The notes under the pieces: model-generated
The model's input: the letters and a program-made list of their open reading frames with translations, nothing else
Databases searched by the model: none
Told to the model about the DNA's origin: nothing
Translations under genes and position numbers: made by a program
NCBI GenBank assembly: GCA_002309655.1
Contig: DBXM01000047.1
Span: 32,415 to 48,457, forward strand
DNA from: Mageeibacillus sp. UBA1212
GTDB taxonomy: Bacteria > Bacillota > Clostridia > UBA1212
Length of the DNA stretch: 16,043 nt
Direction of reading: 5' to 3'
In this document: piece after piece, positions 5,896 through 12,859 of the stretch
Position numbering within the stretch: the first letter of the stretch is position 1
Layout of the letters: every line of letters starts with the position of its first letter

Positions 5896-7374
5896 TCAAT
5901 GTTTCTTTCTGATAACGAGCGCGCATGCCGCGAGAGCAACGACTGCGAAGGTGCCGCCGATAACGTTGCCGCAGCCGGTCTTCTTGGGCTCCGGAGTGGG
6001 AGTTTCGGTCGGCTTTTCTGTCGGGGCGTCGGTGGGCTCGGGAGTCGCGGTCACATCAGGCGTGGGCGTCGGGGTGGGCGTTGCGGTCGGTTCGGGAGTC
6101 GCCGGGAACTGGGATCCCATGTCCGCGAATGCCTGCGCTTCTGCGAGCGTCTTGAAGAACGTAATGTAAGCAACCTTTACGACGGTGTCGGCGCTGGTGG
6201 ACGGGAAAGCGTCGAGACGGCAGGCGTCGAGGATGGACGTCCAGTTGCGCTGCCTTGTGAAGTCGACGTTGACGACCTGCCAGTCCTCGGTGTTGGCGTA
6301 GCGGTAGGACACGTTCTGGGCTTCGGCGTAAGCGCCGGGAGCTTCGTCGGTCGAGTAGTAGATGTTGCCCTGCAGACCGATTTTAGGATCGATCTTCATC
6401 TTGATCTGCATGATTTTATAAGTGTCGAGCTCGACCTCGTCCATCATTTCCAGCGCGATGTACGAACCGAAAGCCATGGTGATGAAGGGGTCGCCGCCCT
6501 CAGGGATCGAGATGTCGTAGCACTTGTCTTCTTCGTTGAACGAAACGTCGTCAATGAGGTTGGGACCGGTCCAGAAATCGTCGTAGTCGTCGGAGTCGAA
6601 AATGATCGTTCCGAAGGGTGCGATCGTGGAGATGTCGGGAGTCGGCGTGGGCTCGGGAGTTGGCTTCGTTCTGTCGGGGCCGGCAAAGTTCTTAACGTCG
6701 TCCTCGGTCTTGAAGAACGCGATCCATGCGATGTCGTATGACGTTCCGCCGGGAACGAGTCCCGAACGGCCGCCGAAGTAGACGCCGTCGATTCTGAGGC
6801 TGTTAAGATAGCCTTCCCAGAAGGAGCCGCCCTCTTCCATTTCGGGAGCGGTGTAGGAGCCGGTCTCCTGCTCGGAGAGTCCGCCGGGAGCGTTGAGGAT
6901 GTTGACCCACTTTTCGTTCTGCGTCGGGATGTAGCAGTAGAACGTCTTGAACGTGTCCATTCCGCTTTCGATGTCGAGGTGGAAAACGTTGGACGCGGAG
7001 AGTCCGTGCTCATCTGTTCCGAAGTGGACCTCGAACTGGGTCGCCTCGGAGGGGTTCTTGAGGTTGATCGCGAAGTAGGGGTACTCGGAGCAGTCGAGGT
7101 CGGAGTACTGGGCGTCGGCAATCATAAAGTTGGGGTCGCCGATGCCATCGTCTGCTTCCATAATGTTCTCTACAGCGGTGTGTCTGAGAACGCCCTCAAC
7201 CCACTCAACCGTGCAGTTGGTCAGGCTTGTGAAACCGTAGTTCTCAGTAACGGACTTCTCGTAAAAGTCGTAAATAAGGCCGGGCTCGGAACCGTCCGCG
7301 AAAGCCGTGAACGGAACGGCGGCGATGAGAACTGCGAGAGCGACAAGCAGTGCGCAAATTCTGAAGTTTTTCAT
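5896..7374 (-). CDS. Secreted two-module surface protein with GCG C-terminal tag
   Basis: The function is unrecognised. The 492-residue protein starts with a signal peptide (cleavage after AFA about 26). It has two beta-rich modules (about 33-231 and 255-417) with little overall identity but the same ending: YDIAWIAFFKTEDDVKNFA (213-231) and VAYITFFKTLAEAQAFA (401-417). This ending recalls galactose-binding-like or carbohydrate-binding modules of clostridial surface proteins, an assignment from memory of the pattern only. A Pro/Thr linker separates the modules (about 237-248), and a longer one (425-465) precedes Gly-Cys468-Gly, the hydrophobic stretch and VIRKKH. No catalytic motif is apparent. 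ATG 7374 has AGGAGG 7 bases upstream. It is a separate transcription unit. The tag is almost the same as paralogue B's at protein and DNA level, although the modules differ. Confidence 0.85.
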   Translation of the reverse strand: MKNFRICALLVALAVLIAAVPFTAFADGSEPGLIYDFYEKSVTENYGFTSLTNCTVEWVEGVLRHTAVENIMEADDGIGDPNFMIADAQYSDLDCSEYPYFAINLKNPSEATQFEVHFGTDEHGLSASNVFHLDIESGMDTFKTFYCYIPTQNEKWVNILNAPGGLSEQETGSYTAPEMEEGGSFWEGYLNSLRIDGVYFGGRSGLVPGGTSYDIAWIAFFKTEDDVKNFAGPDRTKPTPEPTPTPDISTIAPFGTIIFDSDDYDDFWTGPNLIDDVSFNEEDKCYDISIPEGGDPFITMAFGSYIALEMMDEVELDTYKIMQIKMKIDPKIGLQGNIYYSTDEAPGAYAEAQNVSYRYANTEDWQVVNVDFTRQRNWTSILDACRLDAFPSTSADTVVKVAYITFFKTLAEAQAFADMGSQFPATPEPTATPTPTPTPDVTATPEPTDAPTEKPTETPTPEPKKTGCGNVIGGTFAVVALAACALVIRKKH

Positions 7375-7407
7375 AAGTTTACCTCCTAAAGTAAAAACTT
7401 TAATATG

Positions 7408-7435
7408 ATTATAGCACGATTTTTGCGGAAATCAA
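7408..7435 (-). promoter_or_regulatory. Sigma-A promoter of the third surface protein gene
   Basis: The minus strand has -35 TTGATT (7435-7430), a 16-base spacer and a consensus -10 TATAAT (7413-7408) with an extended TGC. The -35 overlaps the end of the small upstream frame at 7432-7545. Confidence 0.8.
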
Positions 7436-7545
7436 TTAAAAATCAAATCCGTCGTTTCGGTTTTTTCGGTCTTTCCGGCTTTACCGGCTTTTCCTGCGCG
7501 CCTTCCTTTTTCGATTCGCGTTTCGTTTTCAACGCGCGTTTTCAC
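7432..7545 (-). CDS. Possible 37-residue Lys/Glu/Thr-rich small protein
   Basis: A GTG-started frame begins 2 bases after the TerD-like gene's stop codon and ends at TGA 7434-7432. The product is highly charged, with triplet-like repeats KAG KAG KTE KTE TTD produced by a 9-base imperfect DNA repeat (AAAGCCGGT-like) at about 7449-7493. No clear ribosome binding site precedes it, so it would depend on translational coupling. It may be a low-complexity non-coding tail; no family is recognised. Confidence 0.25.
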   Translation of the reverse strand: MKTRVENETRIEKGRRAGKAGKAGKTEKTETTDLIFN

Positions 7546-7547
7546 TT

Positions 7548-9635
7548 TCAGCGGTTCATCACGGCGAGAATTTTGTCGAAATCGCAGCTTCTTATCTGCG
7601 CGGCGCCGTCTTTGAGCTCGACCTGCCTGTCGGTGACGGCAACGTCGGCCTCCTTCGGGTCGCTTACGACCTCGGTGGCGGCCATCTCGAAGAACGTGTA
7701 CATGTTGATGACGTCGGTTGCCGCGAAGGTCGTGAGAAGGAAGTTGAGGTGCCTGGTTCCGGCGACCGTCACGACGCCGTTCTGAGCTTCGTTAAGCCAC
7801 ACGAATTCACGCTTTTGGAGGTCGATTCCGAAAAGGTAGGCGAAGGTGCTGTCGCAGGTTACCGTGAACGACGACTGCACGGTCTTGGGCTCGAAAATCT
7901 CGCCCGAGTCGGCGGTGTCGCGGAGCATGTAGCCCGCGCGGCAGACGCAGCCGCTGAAGGGCGTTCCCGAATAGACGTTGTCGCAGAAAACGAGGTACCT
8001 GACCTCGGGGTATTTCGCTTTGAACAGCGCGACGTCGACGTCGAAGAACTCGGAGCCGCCCTTGAAGCCCGAGGTCTGGTCGCCCGAGTACGTTATCGCG
8101 TCGGAGTTTTCGCCCGCCATCGTGCGCCACGAGAACTCGCGTTGCGCGCCGTCTTCGGTGAGGCCTATGACCGACAGGTCGATGTCGTTGACCTTTTCCC
8201 AGTACGTGAAGGCCCTTATCTTCTTGGCCTCCGCGATGGGAATCCTTGTGCCTTTGGCGAGAACGCCCGCGCCGCCGTTTGACGCGCTCTCCTGAATCGG
8301 GAGGGCGGCGCGGCGCATTTCAGGGTCGATGTAGACCTTGCCGAGGAGGCCCTTCAAAAGGCGCCTTATGTTGTTTTCGATGTGTTCGGAGAGGCCGGCC
8401 TTCTGGCCTTCGGTGATGTGGGACTTGCGCCTGACGGTCTCCTCGGGGGTCTCGCTGTGAACCCTCACCGTGTTCCTGTGCACGTACCTGAACACGCGCG
8501 GCCCGTTCACGGTCGAATAGGGGTTCCTGTAGCGCTGAAGGAGCTGGAGCAGGACGATAAGGTTATCCGAAGGGCAGGCGTTCATCACGAAATCGAGCTC
8601 TTCGCCGTTTTTGCAGCGGCTCGCGAGGTAGTCGAGATTCCTTAGGACCGAAGCGCCGCCTTTTCCCTCTTTTAAGGTCAAAACCGCATTCCTGACGTCG
8701 CCCTGTCCGAGGGCCTTCTCGAACCCCGAGTAGACCGAGACGTTCCTGTCGCCGCGGATGAGGTTGACGAAATTCACGGCCTCGTCGCATTTCGGCTTGT
8801 AGTGAATGTGGTGAAGGAGCCCGCACCAGACGGCCTTCTTTTCGCTGCACGCGCGGACGTCGCATTTGCCCTTTTCGAAGAGCGTGTCTATGACCGCCGT
8901 GATGAATTTGCGGTCGGCGTTCTTAAGGTTCAGTTGGTTGAGTCTTTCCGACCCGTACACGCCGCCGTTGATCTCGTCAACGAGCTTTATCACGTCGGAG
9001 AGCATTAAAAAGTCGGTGAACGACATGTCGCGAAGCGCGTAAAGCAGCTTGATTGCGGTGTTTTTGGAGCCGATTTTTTCGATTTTGAACCCGTACTCGG
9101 GAATGAAATTCTCAATCAGCCCGAACTGGAAGCTGTTCAGCGGCCTCGAAGAGCGGAGCAGATTCCCGACGGCCTCGCGGAGCATTTCGACCGCCTCGTC
9201 TTCGGGAACTATCGTGAACTGCCTGACGGGAACCTCCTCGATGAACTCCCCGCGATCCCCGATTTCTTCGAAAACGGAATGTCCCGGGTCGTCGAACCGC
9301 CCCATTCCGTAGGTCTGGGCGTAGTGAACGACCTGGTCGAGGTACCGTGCATAATCTGGAAGCGCGAGAACGCTCTTCGGGAAGCCCCTGTAGAACGCCT
9401 CGGGGACCTTTTTGCCGATTTGCGAAAAAGCGTATTCCACCATGTCGGGCGTTGCCAGTTCGCCGCCCTTCACGATGACCATGTTGAGCCCGCTGTACAG
9501 CAGACAAAGAACCGCGGAATTGTCTTCCTCCGCGATTGCGGCCGCGTTTCCGGTTGCCGCCTTTTCCTCGAGCGCCGCTTTTTCCGCGACGAGTATTTTC
9601 TTCGTGAACAGATAGTCTTTATAGATAGTCTTCAT
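7548..9635 (-). CDS. Large cytoplasmic protein with C-terminal TerD-like domain
   Basis: The 695-residue protein has no signal peptide or membrane segment. Residues about 464-625 resemble the TerD domain of tellurite/stress proteins, which usually bind calcium: NDIDLSVIGL (484-493), ITYSGDQTSG (514-523), a stretch with E529 and DVDVALF (532-538), VRYLVFCDNVYSG (545-557), then FEPKTVQSSF (581-590) and REFVWL (609-614). This order is typical of large TerD-related proteins. The N-terminal 460 residues are unrecognised, with helical, Leu/Lys-rich segments and conserved-looking pairs such as CGLLHHIHYKP (271-281). TerD proteins are normally near 190 residues. No ter partner gene is seen next to it. 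ATG 9635 has GGGAG 11 bases upstream, a modest site. Expression appears controlled by the attenuator-like leader upstream. The exact role is unknown; a stress function is an inference from the family. Confidence 0.75.
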   Translation of the reverse strand: MKTIYKDYLFTKKILVAEKAALEEKAATGNAAAIAEEDNSAVLCLLYSGLNMVIVKGGELATPDMVEYAFSQIGKKVPEAFYRGFPKSVLALPDYARYLDQVVHYAQTYGMGRFDDPGHSVFEEIGDRGEFIEEVPVRQFTIVPEDEAVEMLREAVGNLLRSSRPLNSFQFGLIENFIPEYGFKIEKIGSKNTAIKLLYALRDMSFTDFLMLSDVIKLVDEINGGVYGSERLNQLNLKNADRKFITAVIDTLFEKGKCDVRACSEKKAVWCGLLHHIHYKPKCDEAVNFVNLIRGDRNVSVYSGFEKALGQGDVRNAVLTLKEGKGGASVLRNLDYLASRCKNGEELDFVMNACPSDNLIVLLQLLQRYRNPYSTVNGPRVFRYVHRNTVRVHSETPEETVRRKSHITEGQKAGLSEHIENNIRRLLKGLLGKVYIDPEMRRAALPIQESASNGGAGVLAKGTRIPIAEAKKIRAFTYWEKVNDIDLSVIGLTEDGAQREFSWRTMAGENSDAITYSGDQTSGFKGGSEFFDVDVALFKAKYPEVRYLVFCDNVYSGTPFSGCVCRAGYMLRDTADSGEIFEPKTVQSSFTVTCDSTFAYLFGIDLQKREFVWLNEAQNGVVTVAGTRHLNFLLTTFAATDVINMYTFFEMAATEVVSDPKEADVAVTDRQVELKDGAAQIRSCDFDKILAVMNR

Positions 9636-9719
9636 TATTTGCTTTTCTCCCGTAACTCCGCCGTCCCTTTAAAAACGGTTCGTGAACGGCGCTCGCGGCT
9701 GACACCGCCGGACTTGCTC

Positions 9720-9757
9720 AAAAAATGCCGGTTCACCGAATGGACGGCGATCCGGCA
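9720..9757 (-). terminator. Terminator inside the leader of the TerD-like gene
   Basis: The minus-strand RNA folds as TGCCGG (9757-9752), a 2x2 internal loop, CGCCG (9749-9745), a 6-base loop, CGGTG (9738-9734) and CCGGCA (9731-9726), then TTTTTT (9725-9720). The inner helix pairs well only in the minus-strand RNA, through G-U pairing, which supports this orientation. It lies between the promoter and the gene it precedes. Confidence 0.7.
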
Positions 9758-9804
9758 GGGGATGACGCGCAAGAAAACGATATCACGGAACTAATCCGGA
9801 TCAT
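9733..9804 (-). CDS. Possible 23-residue Ser-rich leader peptide
   Basis: An ATG (9804) preceded by AGCAGG five bases upstream opens 23 codons ending in TGA (9735-9733). Eight residues are serine, and the peptide starts MIRISSVISF. Its stop codon lies in the 3' arm of the leader terminator, so a translating ribosome would open that hairpin, as in ribosome-dependent attenuation. The frame is short and could be chance. Confidence 0.3.
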   Translation of the reverse strand: MIRISSVISFSCASSPAGSPSIR

Positions 9805-9857
9805 AAAAGCCTGCTAAGAAGTAAGTCCCGTTAGCTGCTTCTTGTCGCGCCAGTATC

Positions 9858-9886
9858 AATATACCATCGCTTTCCCGGTTTGTCAA
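9858..9886 (-). promoter_or_regulatory. Strong sigma-A promoter of the TerD-like gene leader
   Basis: The minus strand has a consensus -35 TTGACA (9886-9881), a 17-base spacer and -10 TATATT (9863-9858), preceded by TGG as an extended -10. This is the closest match to consensus in the window. Confidence 0.88.
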
Positions 9887-9956
9887 GGGATTCGGCACTT
9901 TTCGAACCGTTTTGCGACGGCCGCATGTGTTTCGAAGCCGGGAATTTCACCTAAAA

Positions 9957-10715
9957 TCAGGCAAAAACGTCAGTTCTGAAAATTCCGCACGCATCCGCTT
10001 CAGGCTCCCGCGGGTTGACGTTCCCGAGCAGAACGCAGTTGCAGTCGAGCGGGTTTGTGACGACCCTGAACTCGCGCCCCTTGACGTCCCTGAGACAGCC
10101 GCCGCCCAGTCCGTATTTCCCGCAGGCGCCGCATCTGAAATTCTTCCCCCTGACCGCGAAACAGTGCTCGCTCCTCATAACCGGGACCGTTCCGCAGCTG
10201 ACAATTTCCGGAACTATTCCCTCCGGGAACCGCTCCGCGAGCGCCTTTTGCTCTTCGGGGTCGAGCTCGGGAAGGATCGCGAGCGAGTCGAGCTTCCCGC
10301 GCCAGAACTCCGCGGTCTCGCTGTTGAAAACGTTGAACGCAGTGTCGCCGGCGAGGAAGTATTCGTTCGCGGGATTTACCTTGTTTTCGGCAAAAAGCGA
10401 CATCAGGAACTCGTAGTCGCCGATGTTCTCGAGCGTGAATCCGTCAAAGGTCCGGAGGGCCTCGGGAAACCGCTCCGCGAAGAGGCGGAAGGCACGTCCC
10501 CGGGAGATGAACGGTAACGCAAGAAGGAACTTCGGACCGCCTCCGCTTAAGGGCGATTCATTTTCCGGAAAATTTCCGGAAAAAACCCTCCGGAGTCTTT
10601 CGACCTCCGAAAAGGGCATGCCGCACAGGAAGGGCAGGCAGGACACGTGGACCAGATCATATTTCCCGGAAATGCCGCTGACCGCAGCCGGGTCGAAGAC
10701 AAAAGCCGATCTCAT
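9957..10715 (-). CDS. U32-associated C-terminal-domain protein, encoded separately
   Basis: The 252-residue protein matches the pattern of the C-terminal part of longer clostridial U32 proteins: FLAGDTAFNVFNS (120-132), LAILPELDPEEQ (145-156), a CG-VPVM-SEHC segment (174-185) and a late Cys cluster (Cys195, 198, 207, 225, 227) with GLGGGCLRD and REFRVV. The cysteines suggest a metal or Fe-S site or structural zinc. Its ATG overlaps the upstream U32 gene's stop codon (ATGA) with AGGAGG 8 bases before, so the two are translationally coupled and presumably form one complex. In many relatives these two parts are one polypeptide; here they are split. The separate binding site argues against a frameshift. 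The likely role is substrate recognition for RNA hydroxylation, an inference from the partner. Confidence 0.75.
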   Translation of the reverse strand: MRSAFVFDPAAVSGISGKYDLVHVSCLPFLCGMPFSEVERLRRVFSGNFPENESPLSGGGPKFLLALPFISRGRAFRLFAERFPEALRTFDGFTLENIGDYEFLMSLFAENKVNPANEYFLAGDTAFNVFNSETAEFWRGKLDSLAILPELDPEEQKALAERFPEGIVPEIVSCGTVPVMRSEHCFAVRGKNFRCGACGKYGLGGGCLRDVKGREFRVVTNPLDCNCVLLGNVNPREPEADACGIFRTDVFA

Positions 10716-12268
10716 ACCGCGCCCCTCCTTTCGCGAACCGAGGAGAGTGCCTCGACGGTTTCCCGCCTCATTTTTTTTAGCTGCGAAAACGTCACAGCGC
10801 CGGCGTCCGGATCGATTTGCACCCCGGTGACCGCGTAAGGAGTGCCGCCGGTTGCTGAGATTATTTCCCGGGCCTTTTCCGCAAAAAACGCATCCCCCGG
10901 TCTTTCGTTGGAAAGGGCCGGCCGCACTGACGAACAGACACTGTTCTTTCCGTCTGTGAACGTCAGCCTGACGCGGTCTCCGGCCTTCTCGAGAGACGCC
11001 GAAACCGGAACCTTACGAAGCTCAACGCCGGGCTTGAAAGTCTGCGAAAGAGCCTTGTTATAGGTAAAATCAAGTGTTTTATAGAACGAATCGGAGGCGG
11101 TTCCCGCCGTTCCGGAGACGGTGATGGTTCCGGTTTCGCCCGCCCTGAGAGTGTCAAGCCGGACACCGCCCGACTCGATGACGTTTACGACGCCGCCGGA
11201 ATCCGGAGCGCCGCGGAAGCAGATGCCGTCGCCGGTGGAGAGGTCTTCAGTGACGCGAACTTTGGCGCGGAAAATGTTGACGGGAGCGCGGGAAATCAAG
11301 ACGGGACTCTTCACGGAAACGGCGGGCCCGATAAGCTTGCCGCAGGGGAGACCCGTTTTTCCGGGGTAGTCATACGTTATATCGTCCGGGGTGAGCTTGC
11401 CCAGCTGGTGGCCGGAACAGAAACCTCCGCGGCTGAAAATTACAGTAAGCTTTTTGACGTCCCCGGACACGTTGTCCTCCGGATGGTCCAGAGCCCTGCG
11501 GTAGGCGGAGGTCACGGCTGCCACGTACTCGGGGGCTTTGAGACGCCCCTCGATTTTAAGAGCCGTTACGCCGGTCGCCGTGAGACGCCGCAGATATGGC
11601 AGTGAACAGAGGTCCGCGGGACTCAGCATATACTTGAAGTCTTTGCCTGAAGCACTGCCGTCCGGGTAGACGTTGGCGTATTTAAGCCTGCACGGCTGCG
11701 AACAGGTGCCTCTGTTACCGCTTCTTCCGGAGAGAGACGCGCTCAGCATACACTGACCTGAGTAGGACATACAAAGGGCGCCGTGGCAGAACACCTCCGT
11801 CTCGGCAATTCCCGAAGAGGCGATTTGCGCGATCTCGGCAAGGGGCAGTTCTCTGGCCAGTACGACCCGCGAAAACCCGAGGGCTGCCGCCTGCTTCACG
11901 CCGTGAATGTTCATGACGCTCATCTGGGTGGAGGCGTGGAGTTTTGCGCCCACCTTTCCCGCCAGCCTCAGTGCGATGGCAGTGTCCTGGAGAATGAACG
12001 CGTCAACCCCGAGCTTGTCCGCTTCAAGGGCGAGTTCTTCCGCAGCGTCAAGTTCCCGGTCGGTGAGAAGGGTGTTCAGGGTGACGTGAATCTTCACGCC
12101 CCTTATATGCGCATAGCGGACCCACTCGCCCAGGCTGTCGAGGGTGAAGTTCTCGGCACCTGCGCGGGCGTTGAAATCCTTGAGCCCGAGATATATCTCG
12201 TCGGCGCCGTTCTGAACGCCGGCTATTAGGCACGCGGGACTGCCCGCGGGGGATAGAAGATAGGCCAT
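10712..12268 (-). CDS. U32 family protein (RlhA/TrhP-type RNA hydroxylation factor)
   Basis: This 518-residue protein carries the U32 signature, E-x-F-x2-G-[SA]-[LIVM]-C-x4-G-x-C-x-[LIVM]-S, at E158-S176 (EVFCHGALC, then SGQCMLS). RSGNRGTCSQPCR follows, so Cys166, 173, 189 and 193 are the expected Fe-S ligands. The N-terminal half is a TIM-barrel type with LLSPAGS at the start. A region after about 370 fits the extra domain found in clostridial members. Family members once called collagenase-like peptidases include TrhP (tRNA ho5U34) and RlhA (23S rRNA C2501 hydroxylation); which substrate is used here cannot be told. The C-terminal part usually fused to it is the next gene, overlapping by 4 bases. 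It lies 88 bases downstream of zapA, a neighbour pair common in Clostridia. The binding site is weak. Confidence 0.9.
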   Translation of the reverse strand: MAYLLSPAGSPACLIAGVQNGADEIYLGLKDFNARAGAENFTLDSLGEWVRYAHIRGVKIHVTLNTLLTDRELDAAEELALEADKLGVDAFILQDTAIALRLAGKVGAKLHASTQMSVMNIHGVKQAAALGFSRVVLARELPLAEIAQIASSGIAETEVFCHGALCMSYSGQCMLSASLSGRSGNRGTCSQPCRLKYANVYPDGSASGKDFKYMLSPADLCSLPYLRRLTATGVTALKIEGRLKAPEYVAAVTSAYRRALDHPEDNVSGDVKKLTVIFSRGGFCSGHQLGKLTPDDITYDYPGKTGLPCGKLIGPAVSVKSPVLISRAPVNIFRAKVRVTEDLSTGDGICFRGAPDSGGVVNVIESGGVRLDTLRAGETGTITVSGTAGTASDSFYKTLDFTYNKALSQTFKPGVELRKVPVSASLEKAGDRVRLTFTDGKNSVCSSVRPALSNERPGDAFFAEKAREIISATGGTPYAVTGVQIDPDAGAVTFSQLKKMRRETVEALSSVRERRGAV

Positions 12269-12296
12269 GGCATCAAATTCTCTGCTTACGGACTTT

Positions 12297-12333
12297 AATA
12301 AGGAACGCCGGGAAAGACGTGCTTTACCCGGCG
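12297..12333 (-). terminator. Possible intercistronic terminator between zapA and the U32 gene
   Basis: The minus strand forms CGCCGGG (12333-12327), a one-base bulge, AAAG, a 5-base loop, CTTT and CCCGGCG (12312-12306), followed by TTCCTTATT. The stem is strong (11 bp) but the T-run is interrupted, so it may reduce rather than stop transcription into the U32 gene. Confidence 0.5.
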
Positions 12334-12356
12334 CTTTACGTGAAAAAACAACTTGA

Positions 12357-12734
12357 TCAGTCGGCAGTTCCGCCGAGTTTCAGTATGAGAATCTTTTCGC
12401 GAAGTTCACGAATCTCGTTTTCGAGATCGTCGATTTCAGCGCAGTTGGAGTCGTGCTGAGCCGACAGTTCGTCGTATTTTTCGAGCAGCTTGTTGGTTTC
12501 CGCCTTGAGCTCGTTGAACTGCTTTTGAGTCTTGAAGAGGGAGTCGGCCACTTCGATGGCGAGCAGCGCGAGGGTGATGGAGTCGGAGTAGATCATGCCG
12601 GTTTTGTCCTTCGCGTTCTGGATGCGCGAGTTGAGGAAGAACTCGATTCTGCGGATGTACTCCTCCGGTTCCTCGGTGGAAATCGGATATTTCGTGCCGT
12701 TGAGTGTCAGCGTGTATTTCTTTCTTTCGCCCAT
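12357..12734 (-). CDS. zapA: Cell division protein ZapA
   Basis: ZapA binds FtsZ and bundles its filaments at mid-cell. The 125-residue protein shows the family layout: a short N-terminal beta part (KYTLTLNGTKYPIST, 6-20), helices with SDSITLALLAIEVADSLF (50-67), and a C-terminal coiled coil (about 70-118) rich in Glu/Leu heptads (LENEIRELREKILILK). Bacillus ZapA is about 85 residues; clostridial forms with a longer coiled coil like this one are usual. ATG 12734 has GGAGG five bases upstream. The promoter lies just after the terminator of the toxin-antitoxin operon, and the gene probably leads an operon with the U32 pair. No truncation or odd residue is seen. Confidence 0.85.
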   Translation of the reverse strand: MGERKKYTLTLNGTKYPISTEEPEEYIRRIEFFLNSRIQNAKDKTGMIYSDSITLALLAIEVADSLFKTQKQFNELKAETNKLLEKYDELSAQHDSNCAEIDDLENEIRELREKILILKLGGTAD

Positions 12735-12798
12735 AATAACCTCCGTGTGTAAGTAGACGGCGCGACCCGGACAGGCCGCAAGCGTTTTATCTAAAGTG

Positions 12799-12827
12799 AG
12801 TATAGCAGACCCGCCGCGAAAAGTCTA
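12799..12827 (-). promoter_or_regulatory. Sigma-A promoter of the zapA operon
   Basis: The minus strand has -35 TAGACT (12827-12822), a 17-base spacer and -10 TATACT (12804-12799) with an extended TGC. It begins one base after the toxin operon terminator's T-run, leaving a leader of about 58 bases. Confidence 0.75.
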
Positions 12828-12828
12828 C

Positions 12829-12859
12829 AAAAATCCTGCAAGACGGAAACAGCAGGACT
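12829..12859 (-). terminator. Terminator of the toxin-antitoxin operon
   Basis: The minus strand has AGTCCTGC (12859-12852) pairing with GCAGGATT, 8 bp including a G-U pair, across a 12-base loop, followed by the T-run 12833-12829. The outer end of the stem overlaps the toxin's stop codon. Confidence 0.7.

Larger units (their letters stand above)
9636..9857 (-). promoter_or_regulatory. Long structured leader of the TerD-like gene, candidate attenuator
   Basis: About 215 bases separate the predicted transcription start from the ATG. On the minus strand the order is: a hairpin of AAGAAG with CTTCTT (about 9813-9841), GATCCGG (9802-9796), a terminator (9757-9720), and 85 bases to the start codon. 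GATCCGG is complementary to CCGGATC (9755-9749) in the 5' arm of the terminator, so terminator and anti-terminator pairings exclude each other. I do not recognise a known riboswitch or T-box motif. The early-terminated product of about 130 nt could alternatively be a small RNA. Confidence 0.5.

Noticed and set aside
9720..9857. T-box, 6S RNA or a known riboswitch in the TerD-like gene leader
   Set aside because: No TGGNACCGCG T-box sequence and no motif I can tie to a known class; kept as an unclassified attenuator.
10705..10720. Frameshift splitting a U32 gene
   Set aside because: The ATGA overlap is accompanied by AGGAGG at a correct distance, so an authentic two-gene arrangement is more likely; resequencing would settle it.
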